NCBI RefSeq assembly: GCF_020171725.1
Contig: NZ_JAIVAJ010000001.1
Span: 558,001-622,000 of the forward strand
From: Halobacillus litoralis
GTDB lineage: Bacteria > Bacillota > Bacilli > Bacillales > Halobacillaceae
DNA: 64,000 bases
Direction of reading: 5' to 3'
Below are positions 44,062 through 52,692 of this stretch, piece after piece. A program made the translations under genes and the position numbers. The notes beneath the pieces were generated by a model. That model did not search any database. It was not told where the DNA came from and saw only the letters and a program-made list of their open reading frames with translations. Positions within the stretch are counted from its first letter, which is position 1. Each line of letters opens with the position of its first letter.

Positions 44062-44826
44062 TTATAAGACTAATTCCAGCCAATTCACCATCTCAAGAAC
44101 AGCAAAACGACTCACTTTGTGATCCCGCCCTACCTCTCTCAAAAAGCGGATGTTCTCAGGGTTCTTATAATCTCCGATGACTTCATTGTAAAAATCATAA
44201 GAATGCTCGAACGGAACGACCGGGTCTGCATCACCGTGCCAGAAGAAGATCGGTCTGCTGTAAAGCTTCTCTTTCTGCTTCGATAAGTCAATTTCTTCCA
44301 AAGAAGCCAGAAGAGATTCCAGCTCTTCGTCACTCACTGGCATTTCCATACCGGCTTCTTCGATTCCATTAAGCAGCCGCTTCGCAAATTCTACGGGCTT
44401 CGGTGAACCCATCATGACAGTCGATGCTTGGATCCATGGATACATCGTTAGAGCGGCACAAGTCGTAATTCCACCCATGGACGTGCCTCCGACCCCAATC
44501 CTGCGGTCCTGAATAAGACTTGCACGGTCTAATTCATCCTTAATATCTTGAAGATCTTTTAAATTTTGATACACGATGTCCCAAAACTTCAGGTTCAGTT
44601 CATCTTTCGTGAGATCTTCCTCCCGCTCCCCGTGATAAGCACTATCTGGGAGAATGACACGATAGCCCTTTTGAGCCAACAGGTAGCTCTGGGCTAAATT
44701 ATGTTCTTTCGCAGAAGTAAAGCCGTGGAAATAAATAAAAACAGGCAGCGGTTCTTCCTGTTTGGATTGATCTACCACAGTAAGTACAGGTACATTTTTA
44801 AATGTTTGTCTTTGTATGCCTATCAT
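44062..44826 (-). CDS. yitV: YitV-like alpha/beta hydrolase
   Basis: 254 aa. Alpha/beta-hydrolase fold: the oxyanion region IYFHGFTSAKEHN, nucleophile elbow GVGGTSMGGITTC (Ser in GTSMGG), an Asp in FFWHGDADPVVPF and a terminal His in VGRDHKVSRFA complete the triad. It may be an esterase or dipeptidyl-type hydrolase; substrate unknown. It is directly upstream of yitW and divergent from yitU, the same neighbourhood as in B. subtilis. Confidence 0.87.
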   Translation of the reverse strand: MIGIQRQTFKNVPVLTVVDQSKQEEPLPVFIYFHGFTSAKEHNLAQSYLLAQKGYRVILPDSAYHGEREEDLTKDELNLKFWDIVYQNLKDLQDIKDELDRASLIQDRRIGVGGTSMGGITTCAALTMYPWIQASTVMMGSPKPVEFAKRLLNGIEEAGMEMPVSDEELESLLASLEEIDLSKQKEKLYSRPIFFWHGDADPVVPFEHSYDFYNEVIGDYKNPENIRFLREVGRDHKVSRFAVLEMVNWLELVL

Positions 44827-45006
44827 TCGCCTAAACCCTTTCTCATGAATCTTTACGTCAAATTTAAACCATGCTAATTTTTAACTGTTATGTTCATATC
44901 GTAACACTGCCCTATCCAAATGGGAAGTATTACGTTGTAAAGAAGGGATTTCTTTACATACTGGTTAAAAAGCCGCTAAACTATACATATAGAGAGGTGA
45001 ACGAAG

Positions 45007-45828
45007 ATGAAAGAACGACACTTGATTGCATTAGATTTAGATGGAACATTATTGACAGATGAAAAAGTCATCAGCCCTAAAACGAAAGAAACGGTGCTTC
45101 GTGCCATGGATGAAGGACATATCGTAGTGATTGCCACAGGACGTCCACACAGAGCGAGCATCAACTATTACCACGAGCTAGGTTTACAAACGCCGATGGT
45201 CAACTTTAACGGTGCTTTAATTCACCATCCCACTGACCACAAATGGGACGCGCTCCACTCTCCTATGTCGGTACGAACCGCTCATCAGATTATTGAAGCC
45301 TGTCAGAACCTAGGTGTGCGAAACATTTTGGCAGAGGTGAAAGATGAGGTCTATTTGGATCAATACGATGAGGAAATCATGAGCATTTTCCAAACGAAAA
45401 ACGATCCGATTCATGTTGGGCAGTTACAGGCAAACTTGAAATCGGACCCTACTTCGATTTTAATCCATCCGGAAGAAAGCAAAATCAGCCTCCTCCGTTC
45501 TCAATTGGATGAGCATGCAGAATTAATCGATCACCGAAAATGGGGCGCACCCTATCACGTCATAGAAATTGTAAAATCCGGCCTGAGTAAAGCTGTAGGC
45601 CTTGAGAAGATTTCACGTTACTTCGACATCCCCGAAAATCGCATTATTGCGTTCGGTGATGAAGACAACGATTTGGAGATGCTCGATTATGCCGGCGTAG
45701 GCGTAGCGATGGGAAATGCCATTAATGAACTGAAAGATGTCGCGAATCATATCACATTAACGAATGAAGAAGATGGAATCGGTGAATTTCTCAGCGACTA
45801 CCTGAACTTGAATAAGAAAGCCATGTAA
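45007..45828 (+). CDS. yitU: YitU, Cof-type HAD phosphatase
   Basis: 273 aa. HAD motifs: I ALDLDGTLLTDEK, II VIATGRPH, III Lys in SGLSKAVGLEK, IV IIAFGDEDNDLEML. The C2B cap of the Cof family lies between motifs II and III. Cof phosphatases act on sugar phosphates, FMN or PLP-like metabolites; B. subtilis YitU has been linked to FMN dephosphorylation. GAGAGG precedes the ATG. A hairpin GTAAAGAA/TTCTTTAC lies in the 180-base gap upstream. Confidence 0.88.
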   Translation: MKERHLIALDLDGTLLTDEKVISPKTKETVLRAMDEGHIVVIATGRPHRASINYYHELGLQTPMVNFNGALIHHPTDHKWDALHSPMSVRTAHQIIEACQNLGVRNILAEVKDEVYLDQYDEEIMSIFQTKNDPIHVGQLQANLKSDPTSILIHPEESKISLLRSQLDEHAELIDHRKWGAPYHVIEIVKSGLSKAVGLEKISRYFDIPENRIIAFGDEDNDLEMLDYAGVGVAMGNAINELKDVANHITLTNEEDGIGEFLSDYLNLNKKAM

Positions 45829-45869
45829 CAAAAATTTCCTCGTTTATGGCAGCGGAGAACAACCATACT

Positions 45870-45907
45870 AAGCTTGGACGCGAAAGAAGCGTTCAAGCTT
45901 TTTTTAT
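45870..45907 (+). terminator. Terminator of yitU
   Basis: AAGCTTGGACGC / GCGTTCAAGCTT with one wobble, then T7. Confidence 0.88.
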
Positions 45908-45924
45908 GACAGGAGGGACTTGTC

Positions 45925-46068
45925 ATGGGAAAGGAAACAAAAGATCGCAAAGTAAAAAGCAGGACTGAGGTCCAACCTTTCGACGAAAGCAAGATGGAGC
46001 CAAAAAGGCTTACAGACGCAGCTCGTAAGGAAATGGAAGCAGACCAGCATACGGTAGGAGGGTTTTAA
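45925..46068 (+). CDS. Hypothetical 47-aa protein
   Basis: Short, highly charged ORF (MGKETKDRKVKSRTEVQPFD ... HTVGGF) with AGGAGGG eight bases before ATG. Its stop is two bases before the start of the DUF3813 gene, whose Shine-Dalgarno lies inside this ORF. Coupling and ribosome binding site support it; the family is not recognised. Confidence 0.6.
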   Translation: MGKETKDRKVKSRTEVQPFDESKMEPKRLTDAARKEMEADQHTVGGF

Positions 46069-46070
46069 CG

Positions 46071-46277
46071 ATGGCGAACAATCTATTTGAAAACGCTCGT
46101 GATGCGGTAACCCGCTTCACTCAAAACCGTGGTGGCGGTCGTCAAGCGAACGAACAAGACATGCAGGCGGCTAAACAAGCGATTCAATCTGCCTATAGCC
46201 AATGTTCTCAAGAAGAGAAACAACAGCTACAGCAATTGGAACAGCAGCTTGAACAACACCACCAAAGCTTGCGATAA
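46071..46277 (+). CDS. DUF3813 family protein
   Basis: 68 aa: MANNLFENARDAVTRFTQN, then a Gln/Glu-rich helical C-terminus (QEEKQQLQQLEQQLEQHHQS). The start ANxLFxxARxAVxxF is the DUF3813 signature seen in small Bacillus proteins near yitU. AGGAGGG is placed ten bases before the ATG. Function is unknown. Confidence 0.75.
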   Translation: MANNLFENARDAVTRFTQNRGGGRQANEQDMQAAKQAIQSAYSQCSQEEKQQLQQLEQQLEQHHQSLR

Positions 46278-46301
46278 GGATGTACAAACATTCTTAAATG
46301 A

Positions 46302-46334
46302 AAGGCCCCTTCTCTGTAGAAGGGGTCTTTTTTC
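46302..46334 (+). terminator. Terminator of the DUF3813 gene
   Basis: GACCCCTTCT-type stem (GGCCCCTTCT / AGAAGGGGTC, one wobble) with loop CTGT and T6. Confidence 0.88.
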
Positions 46335-46355
46335 ATTGTTTTTTTCTTTTTTTCA

Positions 46356-46384
46356 TTGACAAAGTTGTATTAAATGATTAGATT
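46356..46384 (+). promoter_or_regulatory. Orphan sigma-A promoter for a predicted small RNA
   Basis: -35 TTGACA (46356-46361) is perfect; 17-bp spacer; -10 TAGATT (46379-46384). The preceding gene ends at a terminator and the next gene on this strand is about 1 kb away, so this promoter serves neither. Confidence 0.6.
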
Positions 46385-46390
46385 AGCGGG

Positions 46391-46480
46391 TAGTGTATAG
46401 TAACCCCTAAAGTTTTTCTGAAAATTTGGTACAGAACAACTCCCGGTGACTAGTGCCCACCGGGAGTTGTTCTGTCTTTA
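46391..46480 (+). ncRNA. Predicted small RNA with complementarity to the oppA leader
   Basis: About 90 nt from the orphan promoter to a terminator with a perfect 16-bp stem (46432-46447 with 46459-46474, starting CAGAACAACTCCCGGT) and an 11-nt loop, followed by TCTTTATG. The single-stranded 5' part contains CCCCTAAA (46404-46411) and TTTCTGAAAATTTGGT (46415-46430). These are exact complements of the oppA Shine-Dalgarno region and the leader next to it. No ORF with a ribosome binding site is present. The T tract is modest, so the 3' end is uncertain, and the stem could also serve the convergent HAD gene. Confidence 0.55.
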
Positions 46481-47281
46481 TGTAATTTCTTTCAAACTGT
46501 GGACGTGGATCATGTTTTCATGTGAAGTTGATTCGGAATGGGGTTGAACGAAAATGGCTTTCATGCCGAGTACCAATGCCGGTGCAATTTCATTCATGAA
46601 GTTATCCCCTATTGAGACGCTCTCCTCAGGCAGCAGCTCATATTTCTTCAGCAAACCCTCGAATTGATCGATCACATTCATCGGTTTCTGAGCCGATGTG
46701 ATGATCTCATGAAAAACGCCTTCCAAGTTCAATTGTTCGAGAATGACAGCGACATCCTCCTCCTCACTATTTGTCACAAGCAGCAGCGCCTTATCTTTTC
46801 TCCAAGCTTCGAGAGCCTTACGCAATCCGGGTGTCTGTGTCATAGTGAATTGATCAGAAGCCATGAACTCCTTCGTTTGTCGATAACACTCGAACGCTTC
46901 TTCAAGTTTTATGCCATAGTGTCTTGCAATCGAAGAAGGAATCCACCACCCATCCCCAATCGCAACCTTTCTTTCAAAGTCGTAATCGACCCTCGCATTA
47001 TAGTTATTCTCAACCTCTTCCCCTGTCCAGTCCTGTACGTTTTCTACTTCATTAGTGAATGGATTGACGGTCAGGATGAGATCATACTCTGCATCATATA
47101 CCTTCCCGATCTGTAAAGGGTGCTCCCCATTCAATATGCTGGCGTAATCCTTCTCGAATAACGAACGATTGGATTCATCCAGTCCCTCTTTTAACCGGTC
47201 TGCGTAATACCGAAAGTGATCCGTATCCTCATATAACGTTCCGTCCAAATCAAACAATAGACACCTCGCCTCATCAATCAC
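46478..47281 (-). CDS. HAD-superfamily hydrolase
   Basis: 267 aa. Motif I CLLFDLDGTLYEDTDHF, motif II LLVTNSEEEDV, and motif IV SIGDNFMNEIAPALVLG define a HAD phosphatase of subfamily I with a helical cap between I and II. The cap region has an unusual hydrophilic insertion (ILTVNPFTNEVENVQDWTGEE). The substrate is unknown. It is convergent with the predicted small RNA and divergent from phnD. Confidence 0.82.
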   Translation of the reverse strand: MIDEARCLLFDLDGTLYEDTDHFRYYADRLKEGLDESNRSLFEKDYASILNGEHPLQIGKVYDAEYDLILTVNPFTNEVENVQDWTGEEVENNYNARVDYDFERKVAIGDGWWIPSSIARHYGIKLEEAFECYRQTKEFMASDQFTMTQTPGLRKALEAWRKDKALLLVTNSEEEDVAVILEQLNLEGVFHEIITSAQKPMNVIDQFEGLLKKYELLPEESVSIGDNFMNEIAPALVLGMKAIFVQPHSESTSHENMIHVHSLKEIT

Positions 47282-47448
47282 TCATATCCCTCCTCATTCT
47301 TTTATTATTATTGTAAACCAATTTTAACTCCACATCCGAATATTGTAAGCATTTGTAAATGTTCGGTAAATCTACTTGTTTTATCTGATAGATTCACTAT
47401 CATTGGAATTGCTTTACAAAACAATTGAATGGAAATGGGGTTAAGAAA

Positions 47449-48360
47449 GTGAAAAAATTATGGATCGTTGCATGCTTCACAGTGCTTGCATTCGTTCTTG
47501 CCGCCTGTGGCTCTTCAGAGGGTGAAGCACAGACTGGTGATGAATCGCCTGAAAAAATCATTATGGGATTCGTTCCATCCCAAGACTCTGACAAAATCGC
47601 AGATACGGTTCAGCCGTTAGCCGACGAACTATCTGAAAAGCTCGGCATTCCTGTTGAAGGAAAAGTGATGAACAGCTACTCTGCTGTCGTAGAAGGAATG
47701 GGTAGTGGACAAATACATATCGGATTCCTCCCAGCCTTCGCCTATGTTCTGGCAGAAGAAAAATATGATATCCAGGTTTCCTTGAAGTCAGAGCGTTATG
47801 GCAGTGACCAATACCGCGCTCAGTACGTCGTCATGAAAGATTCCGGCATTGAATCCCTCGAAGACCTTGAAGGAAAAACGTGGGCAATTCCTGATGTAAC
47901 GTCTACATCTGGATTCCTTTTCCCCGCTAATGAGTTGATGACGAAGTTTGGTGTTCAAGATGTGCAGCAGGATTTCTTCTCCCAAACGATTTCAGCCGGT
48001 GGTCATGATAATGCCATCGTCGCTCTTCTAGATGGCAATGCTGATGTTGCGACGACTTTCGAAGATGCACGTGGTGATTTGGAAGAAGAGTACCCGAACG
48101 TCATGGAAGATACGAAGATCCTCGGCTATACGAACTGGATCCCGAACGATACCATCTCTGTCATTCCATCTCTTAATGATGATAGGAAAGCTGAAATTAA
48201 AGAAGCCTTCCTATCCTTCAACGAAGATGAGGACATGATCCAAGTCATGAATGATGTGTACAGCTGGGATGCGATTGTTGATGCATCACCGGAAGACTAT
48301 CAAATCGTACGCGACACATACGAGAAGTTCAAAGACTCCATTAACATTGATGACATGTAA
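47449..48360 (+). CDS. phnD: PhnD-type phosphate/phosphonate-binding lipoprotein
   Basis: 303 aa from GTG 47449, eight bases after GGGG. The lipoprotein signal VKKLWIVACFTVLAFVLAAC has lipobox LAAC. The PhnD fold follows: IIMGFVPSQDSDKIADTVQPLADELSEKLGI, GSGQIHIGFLPAFAYVLA and TWAIPDVTSTSGFLFPANELM. It binds phosphonate, phosphite or phosphate outside the membrane for PhnC/PhnE. It is first in phnD-C-E-E and separated from phnC by a terminator-like hairpin. Confidence 0.92.
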   Translation: MKKLWIVACFTVLAFVLAACGSSEGEAQTGDESPEKIIMGFVPSQDSDKIADTVQPLADELSEKLGIPVEGKVMNSYSAVVEGMGSGQIHIGFLPAFAYVLAEEKYDIQVSLKSERYGSDQYRAQYVVMKDSGIESLEDLEGKTWAIPDVTSTSGFLFPANELMTKFGVQDVQQDFFSQTISAGGHDNAIVALLDGNADVATTFEDARGDLEEEYPNVMEDTKILGYTNWIPNDTISVIPSLNDDRKAEIKEAFLSFNEDEDMIQVMNDVYSWDAIVDASPEDYQIVRDTYEKFKDSINIDDM

Positions 48361-48417
48361 AACGAACACATACAAGTAGACACGTGATTATCCCCTAAAT
48401 AATCATAAATACGTTTT

Positions 48418-48450
48418 AAAAAAGGGAGATCTCATGTCTCCCTTTTTTCT
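48418..48450 (+). terminator. Attenuator-like hairpin between phnD and phnC
   Basis: AAAAAGGGAGA / TCTCCCTTTTT with loop TCTCATG. Partial termination would give more binding protein than ATPase and permease. Confidence 0.8.
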
Positions 48451-48479
48451 TATATTTGAACAAGAAGGAGCACACAGGC

Positions 48480-49280
48480 ATGATTGAATGCAATGATTTA
48501 TCGCTGGTCTATCCAGATGGGACACAAGGATTAAAAAATGTGAACGTACAAATCAATAAAGGCGAATTCGTCGTCATTGTCGGGTTGTCAGGCGCAGGAA
48601 AGTCCACATTGATTCGAAGCATGAACAGACTCGTCCAGCCTACTTCGGGAGGACTTTACATCGATGGCGAAAATGCTTTAGCTCATAATGCCAGCCAGCT
48701 GCGTAAATTGCGCACGAAAGTCGGTATGATTTTCCAACACCACAACCTGGTCAAGAGGCACACGGTCATGAAAAACGTAATCGCAGGCAGGCTCGGCCAT
48801 ACAAGCACATGGAAAAGTGTGTTGAATATCTACCCGAACAAAGACCGTGCCCTTGCCTACGAAAACTTGAAGCGAGTCTCTATTGAGGAGAAAGTACATA
48901 CGAGGGCAGATCAACTAAGTGGCGGGCAGCAACAGCGCGTTTCCATTGCCCGTGTGCTGACACAGCAGCCGAAGGTCATTCTGGCAGACGAACCCGTCGC
49001 AAGCCTCGATCCCCCGACGTCACATCAAGTCATGAATTACTTGAAAACCATCAACCGGGAAGATGGCATTACAACGATCGTCAACCTTCACTTCATTGAC
49101 ATGGCAATGGAATACGCCGACAGAATCATTGGGATGCGTGCAGGAGAAGTCGTATTCGACGGCCCTGTTGCGGAGGTCACGGAAAGAACATTCGAAGATA
49201 TTTATGGTCGAAAGATTAAGGATGACGACCTCAGAGGAGGGAAAACCGACTATGAACCAACAGAAGCCATCACTTCCTAA
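48480..49280 (+). CDS. phnC: Phosphonate ABC transporter ATP-binding protein PhnC
   Basis: 266 aa from ATG 48480, with AAGGAG nine bases upstream. Walker [19 protein letters not shown], signature [15 protein letters not shown], Walker [43 protein letters not shown] is typical of PhnC. It powers uptake with two PhnE permeases. Its 3' end overlaps the first phnE by 29 bases. Confidence 0.93.
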   Translation: MIECNDLSLVYPDGTQGLKNVNVQINKGEFVVIVGLSGAGKSTLIRSMNRLVQPTSGGLYIDGENALAHNASQLRKLRTKVGMIFQHHNLVKRHTVMKNVIAGRLGHTSTWKSVLNIYPNKDRALAYENLKRVSIEEKVHTRADQLSGGQQQRVSIARVLTQQPKVILADEPVASLDPPTSHQVMNYLKTINREDGITTIVNLHFIDMAMEYADRIIGMRAGEVVFDGPVAEVTERTFEDIYGRKIKDDDLRGGKTDYEPTEAITS

Positions 49281-50061
49281 AGCTCCAGGTCTTGTCTCTC
49301 AACGTAAGAGAACCATCACTATTTTCATATGGGTTGGCGTAGCAGCCCTCTATCTATTGAGTTCCATTCATACAAACGCCTCTCTTCTCCGATTTGATGG
49401 CGAGTTTTTTTCAAACGTCGGACGTATGATCGGCCAAATGTGGCCGCCTCAAATGCAGTATGCCCCTGCCATTTGGCCGAAGCTCGCTGAAACGATCCAA
49501 ATGGCGGTTCTGGCTACAGCGCTTGCAGCGATATTCTGCATCCCGCTCTGTCTCGGGGCGGCGGAGAATATCGCAAACAATAAATGGATCTACAACACCA
49601 TGCGAACATTCTTGAATGTCATGCGTACGATTCCAGAGCTGATTCTGGCCGTATTGTTTGTTGGTCTTTTTGGGATTGGGGTATTTTCAGGTGTTCTTGC
49701 ACTCTTCATTTTTTCATTAGGAATACTCGCGAAATTGATGAGTGAGACCGTTGAAGGAATTGATAAAACTCAACTGGAAGCGATAGAGGCTTCCGGTGGG
49801 AATAAGCTTCAAGTGATTTGGTACGCGGTTCTCCCTCAAATCCTTCCACAGTTTGCTTCTTTTTCTCTTTATGTGTTTGAGATCAACATCCGCGCTTCTG
49901 TAGTGCTCGGATTTGTGGGCGCGGGAGGTATCGGACTGCTCATCCAGCAGCAGATCAACTTTCTGAACTATCCGGCTGCCATGGCGGTCGTTATGGTCAT
50001 CTTTTTTGTCGTGATTCTTATTGACTTCATCAGCAATCGTATTCGGGAGGCGCTTCTATGA
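49252..50061 (+). CDS. phnE: Phosphonate ABC transporter permease PhnE (first copy)
   Basis: 269 aa from ATG 49252, with GAGGAGG upstream; the longer frame runs inside phnC and is an artefact. About six membrane helices. The EAA-like loop QLEAIEASGGNKLQVIWYAVLPQILP and the following ASVVLGFVGAGGIGLLI are PhnE hallmarks. Its stop overlaps the start of the second permease (ATGA). Two different PhnE proteins imply a heterodimeric channel. Confidence 0.92.
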   Translation: MNQQKPSLPKAPGLVSQRKRTITIFIWVGVAALYLLSSIHTNASLLRFDGEFFSNVGRMIGQMWPPQMQYAPAIWPKLAETIQMAVLATALAAIFCIPLCLGAAENIANNKWIYNTMRTFLNVMRTIPELILAVLFVGLFGIGVFSGVLALFIFSLGILAKLMSETVEGIDKTQLEAIEASGGNKLQVIWYAVLPQILPQFASFSLYVFEINIRASVVLGFVGAGGIGLLIQQQINFLNYPAAMAVVMVIFFVVILIDFISNRIREALL

Positions 50062-50885
50062 ATCAGCAACCGTACCTTTTACCGCCACGCCGTAAGAGAA
50101 ACGTGAAGGCTTTACTGCATAAATGCTTTTGGACCCTGCTGCTTGTCAGCTTAATTGGTTGGTCGATGCAGGGAATAGCGGATGAGTTGAATGCTGAGCG
50201 CGTCTTCAGCATGCGGACGATTGAACGTGCTCAAACTGTCATCCCTCAACTCTTCCAGCTGAACGGAGACCAGTTCTTTAGAATTGTGGGATTGATTGTC
50301 GAAACTCTCGCCATTGCCTTCACGGGATGTATCATGGCAGCGATACTCGCGGTTCCCCTCGGCTTCTTTACAGCCAAAAACATGATGGGGAACACGCTGA
50401 TCGGGAGAATCACTCACGCATTCTTTAAACTTTGGTTGAACGCAACCCGGACTTTTCCTGAGATTCTGCTGGCCCTCATATTCGTCGCCTCCATCGGTCC
50501 CAGCCCTTTTGCCGGGGTGCTTGCCATCGCGATTGGATCGACCGGAATGCTTGGCAAATTATTTGGGGAGACGATTGAAACGGTGGATATGTCTTTGGTT
50601 GAAACGATGCAGGCTAATGGGGCAACACGCATCCAAGTGTTGTTTTACGCAATCCTTCCTCAAGTCGTCCCGGAGTTTCTAAGCTATGCCATGTACCGAT
50701 TCGAGATTGATGTGCGAGCTTCCACAATCCTCGGGGTCATCGGCGCAGGTGGTATCGGGACCTTGATTGTCATCTCCGCCGCGAACCGCAATTGGGGAGA
50801 AGTCGGACTCATTGTCCTGTGCATCATTGTAGTTGTCACGGTCATTGATTACCTGAGTGCCTATGCAAGAAAAAAACTCGTCTAA
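50058..50885 (+). CDS. phnE: Phosphonate ABC transporter permease PhnE (second copy)
   Basis: 275 aa. Same fold as the preceding permease, with the loop LVETMQANGATRIQVLFYAILPQVVPEF and STILGVIGAGGIGTLIVISA. The N-terminus is basic (PPRRKRNVKALLHK). Translation is coupled to the first phnE by an ATGA overlap. It closes the phnDCEE operon at a strong terminator. Confidence 0.92.
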   Translation: MNQQPYLLPPRRKRNVKALLHKCFWTLLLVSLIGWSMQGIADELNAERVFSMRTIERAQTVIPQLFQLNGDQFFRIVGLIVETLAIAFTGCIMAAILAVPLGFFTAKNMMGNTLIGRITHAFFKLWLNATRTFPEILLALIFVASIGPSPFAGVLAIAIGSTGMLGKLFGETIETVDMSLVETMQANGATRIQVLFYAILPQVVPEFLSYAMYRFEIDVRASTILGVIGAGGIGTLIVISAANRNWGEVGLIVLCIIVVVTVIDYLSAYARKKLV

Positions 50886-50888
50886 ACA

Positions 50889-50928
50889 AAACATCCGCGC
50901 GGACTGTGTCTCGCGCGGATGTTTCTTT
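50889..50928. terminator. Bidirectional terminator between phnE and the downstream membrane gene
   Basis: ACATCCGCGCG / CGCGCGGATGT with an 8-9 nt loop. Confidence 0.88.
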
Positions 50929-51353
50929 TACCAAAAACGGAAATATGCTTTTTTCAGGGTGATGGCATACAAAACATGGCCGATCAACCAGTAAAGAATC
51001 GCCACCCCATCTGTTAGCGAAGGCGTTTCTTTAATCGCTAAAATTGTCAGCGGGACGTAAGTTGTTGAGGCAAAAGCTGTCAATAGAATAGACAGCCCCC
51101 ACTGGTTTCGCCTTGTATCCTGAATCCAGTGTTTAAGAATGTAGACATACAGAATTCCAATAATCCAAGATATGATCATGTGAAACAGCCATTCCATGTA
51201 AACCGGCCATTCAATATCCCCTATGACAGGAATAAAGTCAACGTTCATTAAGAGCGTATAGACTTTCCTGCCTGTAGCCATTTCCACGAACCACAAAAAT
51301 AGACCTAGAACGATACCTGATATGGTTCCAATCCAAATCCCCCAACGAATCAT
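50928..51353 (-). CDS. Hypothetical four-helix membrane protein
   Basis: 141 aa from ATG 51351-51353; the longer GTG start abuts the AAGGAA. Four hydrophobic helices are evident, with the conserved-looking segment EWLFHMIISWIIGILYVYILKHW in the middle and GHVLYAITLKKAYFRFW at the end. It resembles YagU/YqhR-type small membrane proteins, but I cannot assign the family firmly. It lies 13 bases downstream of the DUF2785 gene, probably in one operon. Confidence 0.65.
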   Translation of the reverse strand: MIRWGIWIGTISGIVLGLFLWFVEMATGRKVYTLLMNVDFIPVIGDIEWPVYMEWLFHMIISWIIGILYVYILKHWIQDTRRNQWGLSILLTAFASTTYVPLTILAIKETPSLTDGVAILYWLIGHVLYAITLKKAYFRFW

Positions 51354-51366
51354 CAGCGACACTTCC

Positions 51367-52194
51367 TTAGTAAGCTTCTTGCTTTCTCAATTCCCTCAAA
51401 AGGTTTTCTAAAACCTGCCGAAGCTCTCGATAGTCTCCTTCGAGCATACGGAAATAGAGGGCTCTTAATAAGTGTTTACTATTGTTGATAATGATATCCT
51501 CGCTCGGGTCCTGCCAGCTTTCCCTCTCATATAGAAGCGTCTCAAGCCATGCCACTCGCTGCTCTGACGATATCTTTTTGAACATCGCTAAGATAGCGGT
51601 GACCATCCGCTCCTCTTCATCGAACAAGTAAGGCTGGTCAATCAGGAACTGCTCTTTAATGATCGGGAGCATTTCCAGTACATGATCAGATGTAATCTCT
51701 TCACAAGAGGCGACATAATAGATCGCGTCTGCCGCATGGGCCATCGCATGAGCCCATCCTTTCCCTTCTACATGACCACGGTGGTCCATTTCCTGCTTCA
51801 TGTATTTCTTCAAGTTTTCCCACACCCTGAGGACATCCTCCTCTTTTAGAAAAGGCTGACTCTGGTGCTTTTCGATAATGGGTGGAATCAATAACACAGA
51901 AAAGCTGCGCTTAAATACGGCATCTTCTTCTTTCTTAGAAGAGCCGATTCTATAAAATAGATAGTTTTTATTTAATATCGACTGAAGGATGTTTTTCAGT
52001 TGATCTTCATTATAGTAATCACGTTCAATAAACGTCGTAAATATGGTGTGGATCAAATCATCTCTTAATACAGGATGAACCGACCCGATTCTTTGAAGCA
52101 TCATGGTTGTCAGTTCTTGGAGATTCTGATCACCCGGGACTTGATAATCGTTATCCTTGATTGGTTGAAGAACATCGATTAATCGTGACTCCAT
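51367..52194 (-). CDS. DUF2785 domain protein
   Basis: 275 aa from ATG 52192-52194 with AGGAGG seven bases upstream. All-helical, HEAT-like protein. The signature region WENLKKYMKQEMDHRGHVEGKGWAHAMAHAADAIYYVA identifies DUF2785, and its conserved His residues look like possible metal ligands. The function of the family is not known. It is the first gene of a two-gene unit with the membrane protein. Confidence 0.85.
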   Translation of the reverse strand: MESRLIDVLQPIKDNDYQVPGDQNLQELTTMMLQRIGSVHPVLRDDLIHTIFTTFIERDYYNEDQLKNILQSILNKNYLFYRIGSSKKEEDAVFKRSFSVLLIPPIIEKHQSQPFLKEEDVLRVWENLKKYMKQEMDHRGHVEGKGWAHAMAHAADAIYYVASCEEITSDHVLEMLPIIKEQFLIDQPYLFDEEERMVTAILAMFKKISSEQRVAWLETLLYERESWQDPSEDIIINNSKHLLRALYFRMLEGDYRELRQVLENLLRELRKQEAY

Positions 52195-52332
52195 ACCCTC
52201 ACCTCCTAAAGTGACCTCATTGTAACACAATTATCTCCTAAACTTGTAAGATGTGAACTTATCCTTTTTTATAGTTTTGACTAAGGTTGATTTCTGCTAG
52301 AATAAGAAGAGATGTTATAAGGAGGATACGAA

Positions 52333-52596
52333 ATGTCAATTCAAGTACAAGAAACACCAAATCCAAATGCACGTAAGTTCACAACAGAGTCTATGATCTT
52401 CCAGGGGGACGGAAGCGTATCCGTTATGCCTGGTCAAACAAGTGACTACGATATCATGAATGACCTTATGAAGCTTGAAGGCGTTGATAACGTGTTCGGG
52501 TTCCAAAATTTCATTACCATCAACAAGCTGCCAAATGCTGAATGGGATGATTTGACACCTCAAGTCAAAGAAATCATTAATAACTACGGTTACTAA
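52333..52596 (+). CDS. NifU/Nfu N-terminal domain protein
   Basis: 87 aa consisting only of the Nfu N-terminal domain: VQETPNPNARKFTT at the start, then LMKLEGVDNVFGFQNFITINKLPNAEW. There is no C-x-x-C scaffold domain, so it is not a complete Fe-S scaffold. Free-standing versions are common in Bacillaceae and may assist Fe-S assembly; function is not proven. AAGGAGG precedes the ATG. Confidence 0.85.
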   Translation: MSIQVQETPNPNARKFTTESMIFQGDGSVSVMPGQTSDYDIMNDLMKLEGVDNVFGFQNFITINKLPNAEWDDLTPQVKEIINNYGY

Positions 52597-52607
52597 ATCA
52601 AAAATAG

Positions 52608-52646
52608 AAAAAGGTCGAGTATGATTTCATTCATACTCGACCTTTT
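52608..52646 (+). terminator. Terminator of the Nfu-N gene
   Basis: AAAAGGTCGAGTATGA / TCATACTCGACCTTTT with a short loop. Confidence 0.9.
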
Positions 52647-52653
52647 CTGTGTG

Positions 52654-52682
52654 TAAAAACCCCGCGGCTGAGCCGCGGGGCT
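52654..52682 (-). terminator. Terminator of the BsuPI-Gmad2 lipoprotein gene
   Basis: CCCCGCGGCT / AGCCGCGGGG with T5 on the minus strand. Confidence 0.9.
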
Positions 52683-52692
52683 TATATTGGCA

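Noticed and set aside
46391-46480. RsaE/RoxS orthologue
   Set aside because: The repeated UCCCC motifs and the terminator I associate with RsaE are not present; only the general C-rich pairing logic is shared.
46478-46480. The 16-bp stem at 46432-46474 as terminator of the HAD gene only
   Set aside because: It could help that gene, but the trailing sequence on the minus strand lacks a T run, while the plus side has a promoter at the right distance upstream; both uses remain possible.
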